DNA of 64,000 nucleotides. Origin: Okeania sp. SIO2B3. GTDB lineage: Bacteria; Cyanobacteriota; Cyanobacteriia; Cyanobacteriales; Microcoleaceae. How positions within the stretch are numbered: position 1 is the stretch's first letter; every line of letters starts with the position of its first letter. The notes under the pieces are model-generated. The model saw nothing but the letters and a program-made list of their open reading frames with translations, searched no databases and was not told where the DNA came from. The translations under genes were made by a program, and so were the position numbers. The stretch covers positions 1 through 64,000 of the forward strand of contig NZ_JAAHGH010000030.1 in NCBI RefSeq assembly GCF_010672525.1. Reading direction: 5' to 3'. Below, in pieces: positions 42,139 to 52,244 of the stretch.

Positions 42139-42959
42139 GTCTCATTCATAATTTGTAAGCATTTCCTCCGGAATGCTTACCAGAATTTATCATAAAATTC
42201 ACTCAGATAACAGGAAATAGTTAATGGGGAATCGGGAAAATTCATACTCAAATTTAATTTTCCAGATTGCCAAATCTAAACCTCCCCTATAGCACCTCTC
42301 TACATAGATATAAAAAGTTAAAAAACAAGGAATAGGGAATAGTGAATGGGGAATAGAGAAAAATTATACTCAAATTTAATTTTCCGGATTGCCAAATCTA
42401 AACCTCCCCTATAGCACCTCTCTATATAGATATAAAAAGTTAATTTAGAGGTATTTTTTGAAACTGGTGTTATATTAACACCTTAGCGATCGCTAATCTA
42501 GATTAGCTGTACTTCATCCAGTCAAAACATTTCATATTTATAAAAAAAGGGAATAGGGAATAGGGAATGGGGAAAAATTATACTCAGATTTAATTTTCCA
42601 GATTGTTAAATCTAAACCTCCCATATCGCGCTTCTCCATCTAGAAAAAGTTAACTTATAGGTATTTTTTTTACTGATTTTATACCATACATGAAAAAAGA
42701 ATGTGTTTGAATAATAAGTACGGTCGAAAGACTTTGCAGGAGATATCCCTTTGACAAAAAAGAAAATTTCCTATCTAAAAGCTGGTATTAAAGCCATTCA
42801 TTCTGAGGACTGAGGACTGAGGACTGACTCCTCATAAAAAGTCTAGTCATTTGTAGCAAACATTTATCACGCTTGGTGTTATATTAACATTTTAGCCTTC
42901 ACTAATCTAGATTAACTGTACTTAATTCAGTCAAAAAATTCATCCTTTAACATTTAATA

Positions 42960-43076
42960 ATGAAAAGATTTTTTTCGATCCTCCGTCAAACAACAATTAT
43001 ATCTTTAATAACTTTTGACTTAACAGAAGTCACATTCAGAATTTATCATAAAATTAATCCAGAGAACAGGGAATAG
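42960..43076 (+). pseudogene. Mini-ORF, truncated copy 3 of the C2 N-terminus
   Basis: 38 codons: MKRFFSILRQTTIISLITFD then LTEVTFRIYHKINPENRE and TAG. It is the closest relative of the intact C2 (same Ile-7 and INP) and ends at exactly the same junction as copy 1, so the truncated form was itself duplicated. Confidence 0.5.
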
Positions 43077-43284
43077 TTAATGGGGAATAGGGAAAAATTA
43101 TACTCAAATTTAATTTTCCAGATTACCAAATCTAAACCTCCCCTATAGCATCTCTCTATATAGATATAAAAAGTTAATTTAGAGGTATTTTTTGAAACTG
43201 GTGTTATATTAACATTTTAGCGACCGCTAATCTAGGTTAACTGTACTTAATCCAATCAAAAAATTCATCCTTTAACATTTAATA

Positions 43285-44349
43285 ATGAAAAGATTTTTTT
43301 CGATCCTCCGTCAAACAGCAATTATTTCTTTAATAACTTTTGGCTTAACAGAAGTCACATTCAGAATTTATCACAAAATTAATCCATCTTTTATGTTTTA
43401 CGACCCCTCATCTTATAATCGTTGGCGTGGGAAACCATTATCTACAGATTATGATTTCCAATTAAATTCTCGAGGATTTAAAGATGTAGAATTTAGCAAA
43501 CAAAAAGCAGAAGGTACATATAGAATTCTAGGTATAGGTGATTCTTTTGCTTATGGAGGTATTCCCTACAAACATAATTTTCTAACTCTATTGGAGTCAA
43601 AACTTAATCAAGATAGTCAGCAACCAATAGAATTAATTAATATGGGAATAATTGCTATTGGGCCAAAAGATTATTTATCCCTATTAGTGAATGAAGGATT
43701 AGAATTAAATCCTGATATGGTGTTGTTATCTTTTTATATCGGAAATGATTTTTCTGATAACTATAAATCACAACAAGACCGAAGATTACTTAAAGTTCAA
43801 GATTCTTATGTTTTCTCATTTTTTGATTTTCTAATTAAGGTGAATAGTAAGTTTGAAGGTAATCTTTATCATCATAATATTGAGTATCGAGAAGATTTAC
43901 CTACTTCACCGGATGACTTTCATCTGGAAGAGGCAAAAAAGAGGAGTTATATTTTTCTTAAAAATCCTGAAGAAACTGAATTTAAAGAACATTTTAATGA
44001 TGCTTTGGGCGACTTATTAAAAATTAAAGAAATCTGCGATCGCAGAAATATTACTTTAGTGGTAGTTTTAATGCCTGACGAAGTACAAGTTATCAAAGAA
44101 TTAAGAGATAAAGTAGTTGCTAGTTACAATTTTACTCCAGATAAATTTGATTTTCGACAACCTAATAAATTATTATCTCAAGCACTTATCAAAAATAATA
44201 TATATTATCTTGATATTGTTGAAGAATTTGTGACTGCGGGTACTCAAACTTCTCTCTACAAACCTAATGATATTCATTGGAATATTGCTGGTAATAGATT
44301 AGCTGCTGAAGTAATAGATAAGTATCTCTCTGAAGATTTTTTTCAGTAG
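43285..44349 (+). CDS. SGNH-hydrolase-like membrane protein, subfamily C (C2)
   Basis: The protein is 354 aa. Residues about 8-28 form the anchor; then come block I GIGDSFAYGG, block II NMGIIAIGPKDYL, block III SFYIGNDFSDN and block V KPNDIHWNIAGNRLAAEVI, with the D-x-H-W-N arrangement known from AlgX-like acetyltransferases/esterases. All catalytic positions are present, so it should be active on an exported substrate. It shares the subfamily with C1, but is shorter. Its promoter-leader and first 34 codons have been copied three times upstream. Confidence 0.78.
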   Translation: MKRFFSILRQTAIISLITFGLTEVTFRIYHKINPSFMFYDPSSYNRWRGKPLSTDYDFQLNSRGFKDVEFSKQKAEGTYRILGIGDSFAYGGIPYKHNFLTLLESKLNQDSQQPIELINMGIIAIGPKDYLSLLVNEGLELNPDMVLLSFYIGNDFSDNYKSQQDRRLLKVQDSYVFSFFDFLIKVNSKFEGNLYHHNIEYREDLPTSPDDFHLEEAKKRSYIFLKNPEETEFKEHFNDALGDLLKIKEICDRRNITLVVVLMPDEVQVIKELRDKVVASYNFTPDKFDFRQPNKLLSQALIKNNIYYLDIVEEFVTAGTQTSLYKPNDIHWNIAGNRLAAEVIDKYLSEDFFQ

Positions 44350-44800
44350 ATATAGCAACAATTAATAATTAATAATTAATAATTAATGATTAATAATTAA
44401 TCATTAATCATTAATCATTAGGACTTGCTGATTAAATATAAAATAATTTGCCTTGACATATAAAGACAAGTTAGGAACCTTTAAAAAGTGCAAATTTTTC
44501 AGCTCTTTATGCTCAAAAAGGAGCGTATTTTAGGCGCATAGTTGGGCATAACAATCTTGGGACAATTCTTACCGAGAAATTGTGGGTATGCGCCTCCCCT
44601 TTTAAGGGGAAAAAAGCGGTCGTTTTGCTACGCAACATGTAAAGCGCAGCTTCCCGTAGGGTGGGATGGCGAGGAGACCTCGCCATATCCAATCGACCAA
44701 GAGAAGAAAAAATTTTTCATGATTAGTCAATCCTCTTCTTTTCAAGGAGAGGTAATTATTAATAATTAATAATTAATAATTAATTGTTGAATCCTACCTT
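44350..44800. repeat. Partial MITE-A followed by R1 (long form)
   Basis: aataattaataattaat tracts (44366-44418) lead into a MITE-A left part (ttaggacttgctgattaaat at 44419, gacatataaagac, ggcgcatagttggg). From about 44565 this turns into R1: accgagaaattgtgggtatg, cctccccttttaagggg, gcggtcgttttgctacgcaa, gtgggatggcgaggagacct, atcgaccaagag, tcaatcctcttcttttcaag and the attaataatt tail. So R1 is inserted into, or joined to, MITE-A here. Confidence 0.6.
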
Positions 44801-44805
44801 TTCGC

Positions 44806-46263
44806 TCATTCCCCGTTCTTCCTGTCTCCTGTATCCTGTCTCCTGTCTCCTAACTCTACTGATTGATTTTGATTTGGAGCAAGTATATTAAAGATTGAAT
44901 TAGCTATATATTCAGACAAAATATTTTCTCCAGCTTTCGTGTAATGGCAACAACTATCAATATAAACTATCTCTTTAGCATTATCTAAAATATTCACACC
45001 ATTGAAAATATTCACACTATTCTGTTTTAAATCATCTATCTTACTAAAAAGCACTGGATACCCCAATTCTGTTGCTTCTTTAAAAGGAGTATCAGAGTCA
45101 AAAGCAATTTTCTTTTCTGCTTCACTGTAAATTCTATTAGTGGGATAATATTGATTTGGCTGTAGAACATGAAAATATAAAATATTATTATTAGCAGCAA
45201 TTTGCTTCATCATTATAGATGCTTTTTTCCAATGTTCTGCCATAGTCTCATATAATTCTGATTTTTCTAGTTGAGGAGATTGTGCATAGAAATAAACGAT
45301 ACTAGCTTCAGTTTCTCCCGCAGCTTGTTGAGCTGCTTTTTTCCTTTCTTTATCAAATATTTTGACATTTTTACGATAGGTAGTTGCTAGATTTTGTACA
45401 TAAATTGATGTTAAAGCATAACAGTAAGCTACTTGACACTTATCTAAAGTTTCTAAAGCATCTTTCAATTTACTTTTACTGTCGTTAATTTTTAACATTG
45501 CTCTAATAGATTTTGTCGAGAGACTATTATTCGCTATGTTGGTTAACGGCACAACATGATTGGTACTTGGCATCATAATATCAATATTATTTTTATTGTT
45601 TGCTTTTGCCAAAATTACCTCATTAAACCCATCTATATTGATGAGCATATCAAATTCTTGACCGATGGAGAGAAAGTAGTTTAATAGTATTAATTGTTGC
45701 GGTTGTTTATAGCCCCCTGTGGCAAAAGATAAGATAATAAATTCCTTATCTTGAAGTTCTGGAACTTGCTTTAATTTATTGACCAAAATTTGATTCTGAA
45801 TTTCATATATTGAATAATTAGAGGCAACTGAACCACCAAAAACTCCGATTATATATTGATTATCACTCTTTTTTTGATAGGGATAATCATAAGGAGAAAT
45901 AAAACCAGCAGCATTGTATTTAAACCCTTCTCGAAAATCTGGTCCTGGTTTTTGAACATAGCCAAAGTAAGGATGCAGTCTTTCTATTACAGAATCTTCT
46001 AACCTAATTCCTGCTAAATTTATTCCCATCATATTGGTATTGACATTAGCATTATTATTTTCATTTTCTGCTTGATTTTCTTGTTCTTCCTCTTGATTGG
46101 TTTCTGCCACCTTTTCTCTAGTGTAGAAAAATTGCTTATACCTGATAAAATACCAAGCCAAAGAACCTAATTCCAAAAAGATAAATAGCAAAATTATGTT
46201 AATCAAAATAATTTTCCATAGTTCTTTGGAATCTTTGAACATACCTAGTTTTTTCATAGTCAT
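44806..46263 (-). CDS. SGNH-hydrolase-like membrane protein, subfamily B (B1)
   Basis: The protein is 485 aa. The anchor is at about 16-36 (IILINIILLFIFLELGSLAW), then an Asn/Glu-rich stretch (QEEEQENQAENENNNANVNT). SGNH blocks: IIGVFGGSVASN (GGS instead of GDS, Ser kept), SFATGGYKQPQQ, INIDGFNEV with the block III Asn, and IDSCCHYTKAGENILSEYI with the Asp and His of block V. It resembles B2 at 50.9 kb over its length. The last about 14 residues (GDRRQDTGDRKNGE) are encoded by the ctcctgt repeats that begin here, so the original stop was lost. ATG two codons on (46257) is equally possible. Confidence 0.72.
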   Translation of the reverse strand: MTMKKLGMFKDSKELWKIILINIILLFIFLELGSLAWYFIRYKQFFYTREKVAETNQEEEQENQAENENNNANVNTNMMGINLAGIRLEDSVIERLHPYFGYVQKPGPDFREGFKYNAAGFISPYDYPYQKKSDNQYIIGVFGGSVASNYSIYEIQNQILVNKLKQVPELQDKEFIILSFATGGYKQPQQLILLNYFLSIGQEFDMLINIDGFNEVILAKANNKNNIDIMMPSTNHVVPLTNIANNSLSTKSIRAMLKINDSKSKLKDALETLDKCQVAYCYALTSIYVQNLATTYRKNVKIFDKERKKAAQQAAGETEASIVYFYAQSPQLEKSELYETMAEHWKKASIMMKQIAANNNILYFHVLQPNQYYPTNRIYSEAEKKIAFDSDTPFKEATELGYPVLFSKIDDLKQNSVNIFNGVNILDNAKEIVYIDSCCHYTKAGENILSEYIANSIFNILAPNQNQSVELGDRRQDTGDRKNGE

Positions 46264-47540
46264 TTTATAGAAGATATATTTATAGATTAATACAGTTCAG
46301 TTAAAGATTTTTTGGAGAAGGAAGAAGGAAGAGGGAAAAAGGAAGAAAGAAAGTAGATAAGTAGTAAGCATTCAGCAGTCAGCTATCAGCTTTATTACCT
46401 TTATATCAAATTGAAATGAGGCTACATAGAATAATATTTCAAGCATAATTGACTACAGAAAGGAGTAAATAGAAATAGATCGATTTAATGAATTTCATAA
46501 TTATATGTAACCTCATATAAAACTGGTATTAGTGGACAATTAGAGCTGCGTTATTTTTGTCCTTCAATTCTTTGTTTAAAATGTAGTAGAAGTTAAGCAA
46601 ATGCTTGTTTCATTCATTAAAAAGCTGTTTGCGTAGCATTCCGCAGGAAATGCTTACGATAAGTCTATAGATAGATACAGTTCAGTTAAGGATTTTTTTT
46701 GGCAATTCTGTAATCTCAAAAGCTTATCTAATGGTTCCATATCTTATGAATTTTGGTCTTATAGCATTTCTCAAAAACTTTTCTACATTTTCTTGAGTAG
46801 GAGACCCACCCCTACTGCTCGCAGGAGGAGGAGTAGTAGTTGTATGCAACGTCCATATTATAGGGAGAATTAAACACAAGAATAATTAACATTAACTTGG
46901 CTAAAATTAGCAAAAAAGTGATTCAGCTCTTTATTAATTACTTAATAACTGAAATTTTACCTAAGTATAGCATTACTTTTCATATTAATTTATAGATAGA
47001 TTTTTTTCGGTATCAGGTATCATTTTAATTTAACACCAGTCATTCCCTCGACCACTTTTTATGTCAGCATTCAGCCGTCAGCTATTAGCTAGGCTCCTAG
47101 GTCGGAACTGCGCAATTCAGCTATTAATTTTGGGGAAGATAAAAGCAACCTTTGAAATTGAGTTTTAATAAAAAGTTACTGCCAAAGTTTCCTGACTAAA
47201 CCTTAGAAGTAATTATTAGACATCTCCAGCAAAATAGGGAGTAGTGAGTAGGAAGTAGAAAGAAAGAATTGATAAATAAGAATGCGATAATTGATTTTAT
47301 TTTTGATTATCTCCAGATGTCTATTCATTACTAATTGCTGTTTGCGTAGCATCCCGTAGGGAAGCGCTGAATACTAATAGCTGTTTGCGCAGCATGACCT
47401 AGGAAATGCTTACCTTTTTATCTCCTTCAAAGGGGAGGTTATTGACCATAATTTTTCGGTCAAAATATCAAGTTTTATTGTTGAGAAAATCATGATCTAA
47501 CTAATGTTTCAGTTACTCAATAAATTCTCTGATGGTTAAT
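46264..47540. repeat. Intergenic region with R2 and R6 repeats
   Basis: An R2 copy lies at about 46622-46660 (tgtttgcgtagcattccgca) and two more at 47339-47415. R6 occupies 47217-47323, bounded by agacatct and agatgtct, with ggagtag runs and ataattgattttatttttga inside. A purine-rich aggaagaagg run is at 46315-46350. ORFs here are short and unlike proteins. Confidence 0.5.
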
Positions 47541-47547
47541 TTTAATT

Positions 47548-47895
47548 ATTATACCATTTTGAAAAAAGAATGTTACGAATAATAAGTGTGATTAAAAGGC
47601 TTTACCGAAAATTGTGGTTTAAAGCCTCCCCTTTTAAGGGGATAATAAATAAAAATTTTTATAATTAGTCAATCCTCTTCTTTTCAAGAAGAGGTAATTA
47701 TTAATTATTAATTATTAATTATTAATTTTTGAAAGGAGATGTCCCTTTGACAGAAAAGAGAATTTATGAGCTAAAAACTGGTATTGAAACCATTCATTCT
47801 GACCCCTGACTTCCCCTCCAGGGAGTGGTTAGAGGTAGGTTGACTTCTAATAAAGACCCTAGCTATTTGTAGCAAATATTTATCAATTTGGTATT
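47548..47895. repeat. R3 repeat with an R1 short form nested inside
   Basis: R3 ends: ttataccattttgaaaaaag at 47550 and atcaatttggtattatacat at 47891. The inside follows the other R3 copies (gaataataagtgtgattaaa ... gaaaggagatgtccctttga) but is interrupted from about 47607 to 47735 by R1 without its centre (taaagcctccccttttaagg, tcaatcctcttcttttcaag, ttattaattattaatt). The R3 copy at 42.7 kb lacks the insertion and shows the empty site. Confidence 0.6.
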
Positions 47896-48234
47896 ATACA
47901 TTTTAATTTTGGTGTTGCTTATTTGATGTATGAAATTCAACTATAGCAATTTCCAAGAAGCGTGAGGTACGCGAATTCGTTGGTTTTACGGAACAGAAAA
48001 CAGAAAACAAATAAAGATAGGTATATCTCATTAAGCTAAGAAACGCTATAAGTAGGTAGACAAAATTATTTGTATATAAATTTATTTGGCATCCTTTTAT
48101 GACTCTACGACATAGCAATCAAAAATGTACAATTAATTCTGTCCAGGTATTTAGTGGTAAATTTTCACCCAAAACATATAGTGGCGAATTATACCTATTT
48201 TTAACTCTAAAGTCACTGAAAAACTCCTTTCTAC

Positions 48235-49464
48235 CTACTGACTCCTGACTCCTGTGAAATCATACATTTTGCACAAATAATTTGACATTATTTCCCCCAC
48301 AAATTTATGACCTTCTATATTCCAATGACCTCCACAAGGTTCTGCATTATCAAATCCATATAAACACTTACCTGTTTTTTGCGCTTCATCTGCTAATGGT
48401 CCAGATAAAATATAAACTGGAATATTTTCTTGTTTACCAAACGCTTCTATTCTCCGGTCTGGATAATATAAATCTGACAAATTATGAGAATTTTTAAATT
48501 TTTCACGGTGTTCCAAACTGGGATGCACCTGATGAGAATCACTAACTGCAATTAACATAAAATCTCCATTCTTTTCATAGACTTCATCCCTCATTAACCG
48601 AATTAAATCTTCCGTTACTTTCCAAGCTTGATCCCAGTCAGAATTTGATTCAGGTTTTCGATAAAAAGAAACAATAGTTTTGCCATAATCATTTAAAAAT
48701 TGACGTGGTTTAGCATCCATATCAACCTTTCTAATTAGCTGTAAAATTCGGGAATTTTTGACTAACCAAATTGGTAATATATCAACCATTGAAAAAACAT
48801 AACGACCTCTTGACCAAGGTTTCATTGTCCGGAATGACATATCTAATTCTAACTGACCATTTTTATAGACAAAATAAGGTCTGAGATGGTCGTGGTCAAG
48901 AGGACGATAATTATTCCGGAGGTCGTTACCGGCATAAAAAGCTAATATTACTAAATCTGGTGAATAATCCCAAACATGATGCCTTAAAGTCATCAATTCT
49001 TGAGCTGTTCCATAACCCTGTACGCCAAAATTCATTACCTCAACTTTTCGGTCTTTCAAGACAGGACATTGTTGTAATTTTTGCTCCATAATTGCACCAT
49101 AAGTATCCTCCAATTTGACATGAAATGCTTCTGTAAAAGAATCTCCTAATAAAGCAATTCTTAATCCATTTTCAGGTTGAGTTTTACTACGTTCATAATC
49201 ACGAAACCCTCCACTATTCATTTTTAATTCTGAAGGTATACCTTCTCCTTTCCAAAATGCTGTAGCATTAGGATTTCCTGCCCAACCTCTATTTGGATCT
49301 TTAGTAGTATATAGAGATTTATTTTCTGATTTTTCATCTGTTCTGGGTGGTGGGGGATATGCAATTCCTAATATTCTTAATCCTACTTCTACCACTATCA
49401 CAGCAAATATAAATGTAACTATTGTTATTCCTATATTTACTGCTAAATTTTGTCGCTTTTTCAT
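48235..49464 (-). CDS. SGNH-hydrolase-like membrane protein, subfamily A (A1)
   Basis: The protein is 409 aa. The anchor is at about 8-30 (VNIGITIVTFIFAVIVVEVG), then a Pro-rich turn (YPPPPRTDEK). Block I is IALLGDSFTEA, block II MNFGVQGYGTAQEL, block III LAFYAGNDLRNN and block V PCGGHWNIEGHKFVGEI. The His is kept but the usual Asp two or three residues before it is missing (C-G-G-H). Large GDSL-type members of this plan include SxtL of saxitoxin clusters. Residues about 72-183 are nearly identical to A2, while the rest is far more different. Substrate unknown; an exported glycan or lipid ester is likely. Confidence 0.75.
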   Translation of the reverse strand: MKKRQNLAVNIGITIVTFIFAVIVVEVGLRILGIAYPPPPRTDEKSENKSLYTTKDPNRGWAGNPNATAFWKGEGIPSELKMNSGGFRDYERSKTQPENGLRIALLGDSFTEAFHVKLEDTYGAIMEQKLQQCPVLKDRKVEVMNFGVQGYGTAQELMTLRHHVWDYSPDLVILAFYAGNDLRNNYRPLDHDHLRPYFVYKNGQLELDMSFRTMKPWSRGRYVFSMVDILPIWLVKNSRILQLIRKVDMDAKPRQFLNDYGKTIVSFYRKPESNSDWDQAWKVTEDLIRLMRDEVYEKNGDFMLIAVSDSHQVHPSLEHREKFKNSHNLSDLYYPDRRIEAFGKQENIPVYILSGPLADEAQKTGKCLYGFDNAEPCGGHWNIEGHKFVGEIMSNYLCKMYDFTGVRSQ

Positions 49465-49506
49465 TTTCTCTACTTATATGAAATACTAAAATTTTTGCTA
49501 CAAATA

Positions 49507-49985
49507 CTTAGGGTTTGCGTATGGAAAGTCTTTTTGCTCTTTGTAGGAGACAGGAGACAACCCACCCCTCGCCCCTCCCCCTCCCAGGAGGGGAGAAATG
49601 GCTTGGGAGCGAGGAGGTAGGAGTAAGAATTGTAATACCAAATTCAAAAAAGGCAGTTACATCTTAATTTGTGATTTATTCATAAAAGAAAAAATTATAA
49701 ATTCCATAAATTCTAAAATTTCCACCTTTTTTCCTCTTTAATATTTATGTTTTTCTTTCACTAGCCACAGTTCAGGTGTTCCCTGTTCCCTGTGTCGTCA
49801 CGCTTTGCAATATTTTATGAAATTGGTATAAGAGTGATTTTTCTGCCCAACTATGCGCCTAAAATACGCTCCATGCATGAGCGTTTTAGACATGATACCA
49901 TGCACTTTTTAAAGGCCCCAAAAAGGCACTTGTCTGTTATATGTCAATGCTTTTAGATTTAATCAGCAGAGCAATAATTAGACTG
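49507..49985. mobile_element. MITE-A copy, inverted and interrupted
   Basis: It begins cttagggtttgcgtatggaa (the reverse of the 39.4 kb right end, aaagactttccatacgcaaa) and finishes tgcttttagatttaatcagc at 49970. Between about 49635 and 49830 it contains unrelated AT-rich DNA (ataccaaattc ... aattggtata), itself bounded by an imperfect inverted repeat, so a second small element seems to be nested. Confidence 0.5.
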
Positions 49986-50004
49986 TTTCCAGGAGGACCG
50001 AGTC

Positions 50005-50216
50005 ATACCATTTCTCTATGAAGTTGCACTTAATATAAAGATGAGAATAGTCAGCTTAATAAGGTCTGAGCAACAATTATTAAGTCCATTGTTACAGAGA
50101 AATGGTATCAGTAGACATCTCCTCCACAAGAGGGAGTAGAAAGCAGGGACCAGGGAGAAAGAATTGATGAATAAGAGTGGGATAATTGATTTGATTTTTG
50201 ATTATTGGAGATGTTT
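50005..50216. mobile_element. R5 and R6 miniature elements side by side
   Basis: R5 is 50005-50108 (104 bp): ATACCATTTCTC at the left and GAGAAATGGTAT at the right are perfect inverted repeats. A relative is interrupted by an IS at 55382-56903. R6 is 50113-50216: agacatct at the left, agatgttt at the right, interior as at 47.2 kb. Together they show an intact R5 empty site. The region 50217-50891 contains three more R2 copies (about 50270-50305, 50420-50460, 50848-50885) and no gene. Confidence 0.6.
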
Positions 50217-50891
50217 AGTAGGAATAGTCTATATATCATTTAGTGTCAGCATTCAGCTATTAGCGGTCAGCTCTTCCTACGGAATGCTACGCAAACAGCT
50301 TTTTAATGAATGAAGTAAAAATTCGTTTAACTTATACTACATTTTCCACCCATAAATTGAAGCACAAGAAAGACTTGTTTTGAGTTTTTAACCCATACAA
50401 TTCAAGCTAATGAAGCTGATAGCTGTTTGCGCAGCATTCCGCAGGAAATGCTTACCATTTAGTTAGAGTCAAATCCTGTTTTTATTCAAATCGACATTTC
50501 TCGGTAAAGTCTTTTAAGCAGGGAAATTATTCATAGCATTCTTTTTGATATTTCATATTAACTAACTTTCAATTTTAAGCTAGATAATGTAGCAGAAGGA
50601 AAAAGGAATAAGAAAGAAAGACTGAAGTTGGAAAAATCTGACGTTGTCTGAGCTTTAATCTTTTAGTATCTCAGTTTCCTTTCCTTCAAAGTAAGCATTC
50701 ACCTATTAGCAGTTAGCTCTGATATCTTTCATAAATGAAGCAAGCATTCGCTTAAGCTCTACTACATTTTCAATCCATAAATTGAAGCACAAGAACAACG
50801 AGCTTAAATTCCCACTAAAGGTAATAAAGCTAATAGCTGACCGCTGACCACTGTTTGCGCAGCATGACAAACGGAAATGCTTCCTATTATT

Positions 50892-52244
50892 CTAATTTTT
50901 CTCTTGATTCTCCATTACATTTTTGATGGAATTAGCAACAAAATTTTCTAAAATTGTATCTCCAAGAAAATTATAGTGGCAGCAAGCATCTCGATAAACT
51001 ACTTCTTTTTCTTCATCAAAAATATTCACACCATTAAATATATTGACCTTCGCTTCTCGTAACCCACTAATCTTAGAAAATAACATGGGATAACCTTTTT
51101 TTACTCCTGTTGAATAAGGATGTCCTTCAATAATTAGAACCTTTTCTTCCGGGCTAAAAACTCTTTCAGTAGGATAATATTGATTGGGTTGAATAAAGTG
51201 AAAATACCATTTATTTCTCTCGGCTAAAATATGACTCATTGTTAGTGATGATTCATACCAATTTTCTGCTATCTTCTCAAAAGCCACCTCATCTTCTAAT
51301 ACTTCAGGCATCTTATTCAAATGTACTAGACTGTTACTATCAAGAGTTTGAGAATTTCGAGCTATCTGTCGATCGTATTTAATAATCTCTTTTTGATAGC
51401 TTTCTAATAATCCTTTTACTTGCAAACTTCTCAAACTATGACACGAAGCTAGTTTACAACTTTCTAATTTATTAATAGCAGTTGATAAACTCTGTTTCAA
51501 TTCGCTAATTTGAACAATTGCCTTCATTACAGACAAATCATCACTAGCTAACCTTGTTAAAGGTAAAATATGTTGTATGCTTGGCAGAGTTAATTTTATT
51601 TTTGCTTGATTATTTTGATGAGATAGAGCTACTTCATTAAAACCATCTATATTGATAACCATATCAAATTCTTGGCCGATAGAAAGAAAATAATTTAAAA
51701 TCAATAATTGCTGTGGTTGTTTATAACCTCCCCCCGAAAAACATAGGATGATTATTTCTTTATCTGCTAACTCAGGTATCGTTTTTAAGTTATTGATAAA
51801 TTCTTCATTACCTCTGGATTGATTAATATTCAGACCGACGGCAAAATTATTCGCAACTGAACCGCCAAATATACCAATAATAAATTGATTCTTATTGTTT
51901 TTAATAAAAGGATAATTGTACTGAGAGACAAAACCATAATTATTAATTCTTATTCCCGATTCTTCATGGGTAAAACTTCCTGCTTTTAGTACATAGCCAA
52001 AAAACGGATGTATTCGCTCTAGTATTGATTCATTATTTAAATCTGCACCCAGTCTGGTTCCAGTTTTTTCCAAGTCTTCTCTTACTTTGGAAATAGTATT
52101 TTCTCTCGTATAAAATAGTCTATTTTCCTGAGAATAATAAAAACCTAATGATACAATCTCTAACCCTATAAATCCTAAAACTAAGTTAATAGTAACTAGA
52201 CTGAATCCTGTTTTGATTCCTTGTATCCATTTAAAATTTTTCAT
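50892..52244 (-). CDS. SGNH-hydrolase-like membrane protein, subfamily B (B2)
   Basis: The protein is 450 aa. The anchor is at about 12-34 (TGFSLVTINLVLGFIGLEIV). SGNH blocks: IIGIFGGSVANN, LCFSGGGYKQPQQ, INIDGFNEVAL, and DACCHYNFLGDTILENFVAN. The Asp-x3-His and the GGS nucleophile region match B1. It lacks the Asn-rich segment and the repeat-derived tail of B1 and ends at NSIKNVMENQEKN, which is probably the original end of the subfamily. It lies upstream of A1 on the same strand, as A2 lies upstream of B2. Confidence 0.72.
   Translation of the reverse strand: MKNFKWIQGIKTGFSLVTINLVLGFIGLEIVSLGFYYSQENRLFYTRENTISKVREDLEKTGTRLGADLNNESILERIHPFFGYVLKAGSFTHEESGIRINNYGFVSQYNYPFIKNNKNQFIIGIFGGSVANNFAVGLNINQSRGNEEFINNLKTIPELADKEIIILCFSGGGYKQPQQLLILNYFLSIGQEFDMVINIDGFNEVALSHQNNQAKIKLTLPSIQHILPLTRLASDDLSVMKAIVQISELKQSLSTAINKLESCKLASCHSLRSLQVKGLLESYQKEIIKYDRQIARNSQTLDSNSLVHLNKMPEVLEDEVAFEKIAENWYESSLTMSHILAERNKWYFHFIQPNQYYPTERVFSPEEKVLIIEGHPYSTGVKKGYPMLFSKISGLREAKVNIFNGVNIFDEEKEVVYRDACCHYNFLGDTILENFVANSIKNVMENQEKN

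Larger units (their letters stand above)
41260..43284. repeat. Amplified leader cassette upstream of SGNH gene C2
   Basis: One unit comprises aaattatactcaaatttaat, ttccagattgccaaatctaa, acctcccctatagc, atatagatataaaaagttaa, aaactggtgttatattaaca, gcgatcgctaatctagatta, actgtacttaatccagtcaa, tttaacatttaata and then the first codons of C2. Full or partial units begin near 41310, 41565, 41875, 42240, 42355, 42580 and 43090. Four carry the C2 start (41745, 42070, 42960, 43285); two of the spacings are exactly 325 bp. An R3 copy sits at about 42685-42886. gggaatag heptamer/octamer runs separate units. Confidence 0.75.

Noticed and set aside
47903-48118. Minus-strand frame of 71 codons
   Set aside because: Hydrophobic by AT-richness, partly inside a repeat, no ribosome-binding site or family resemblance.
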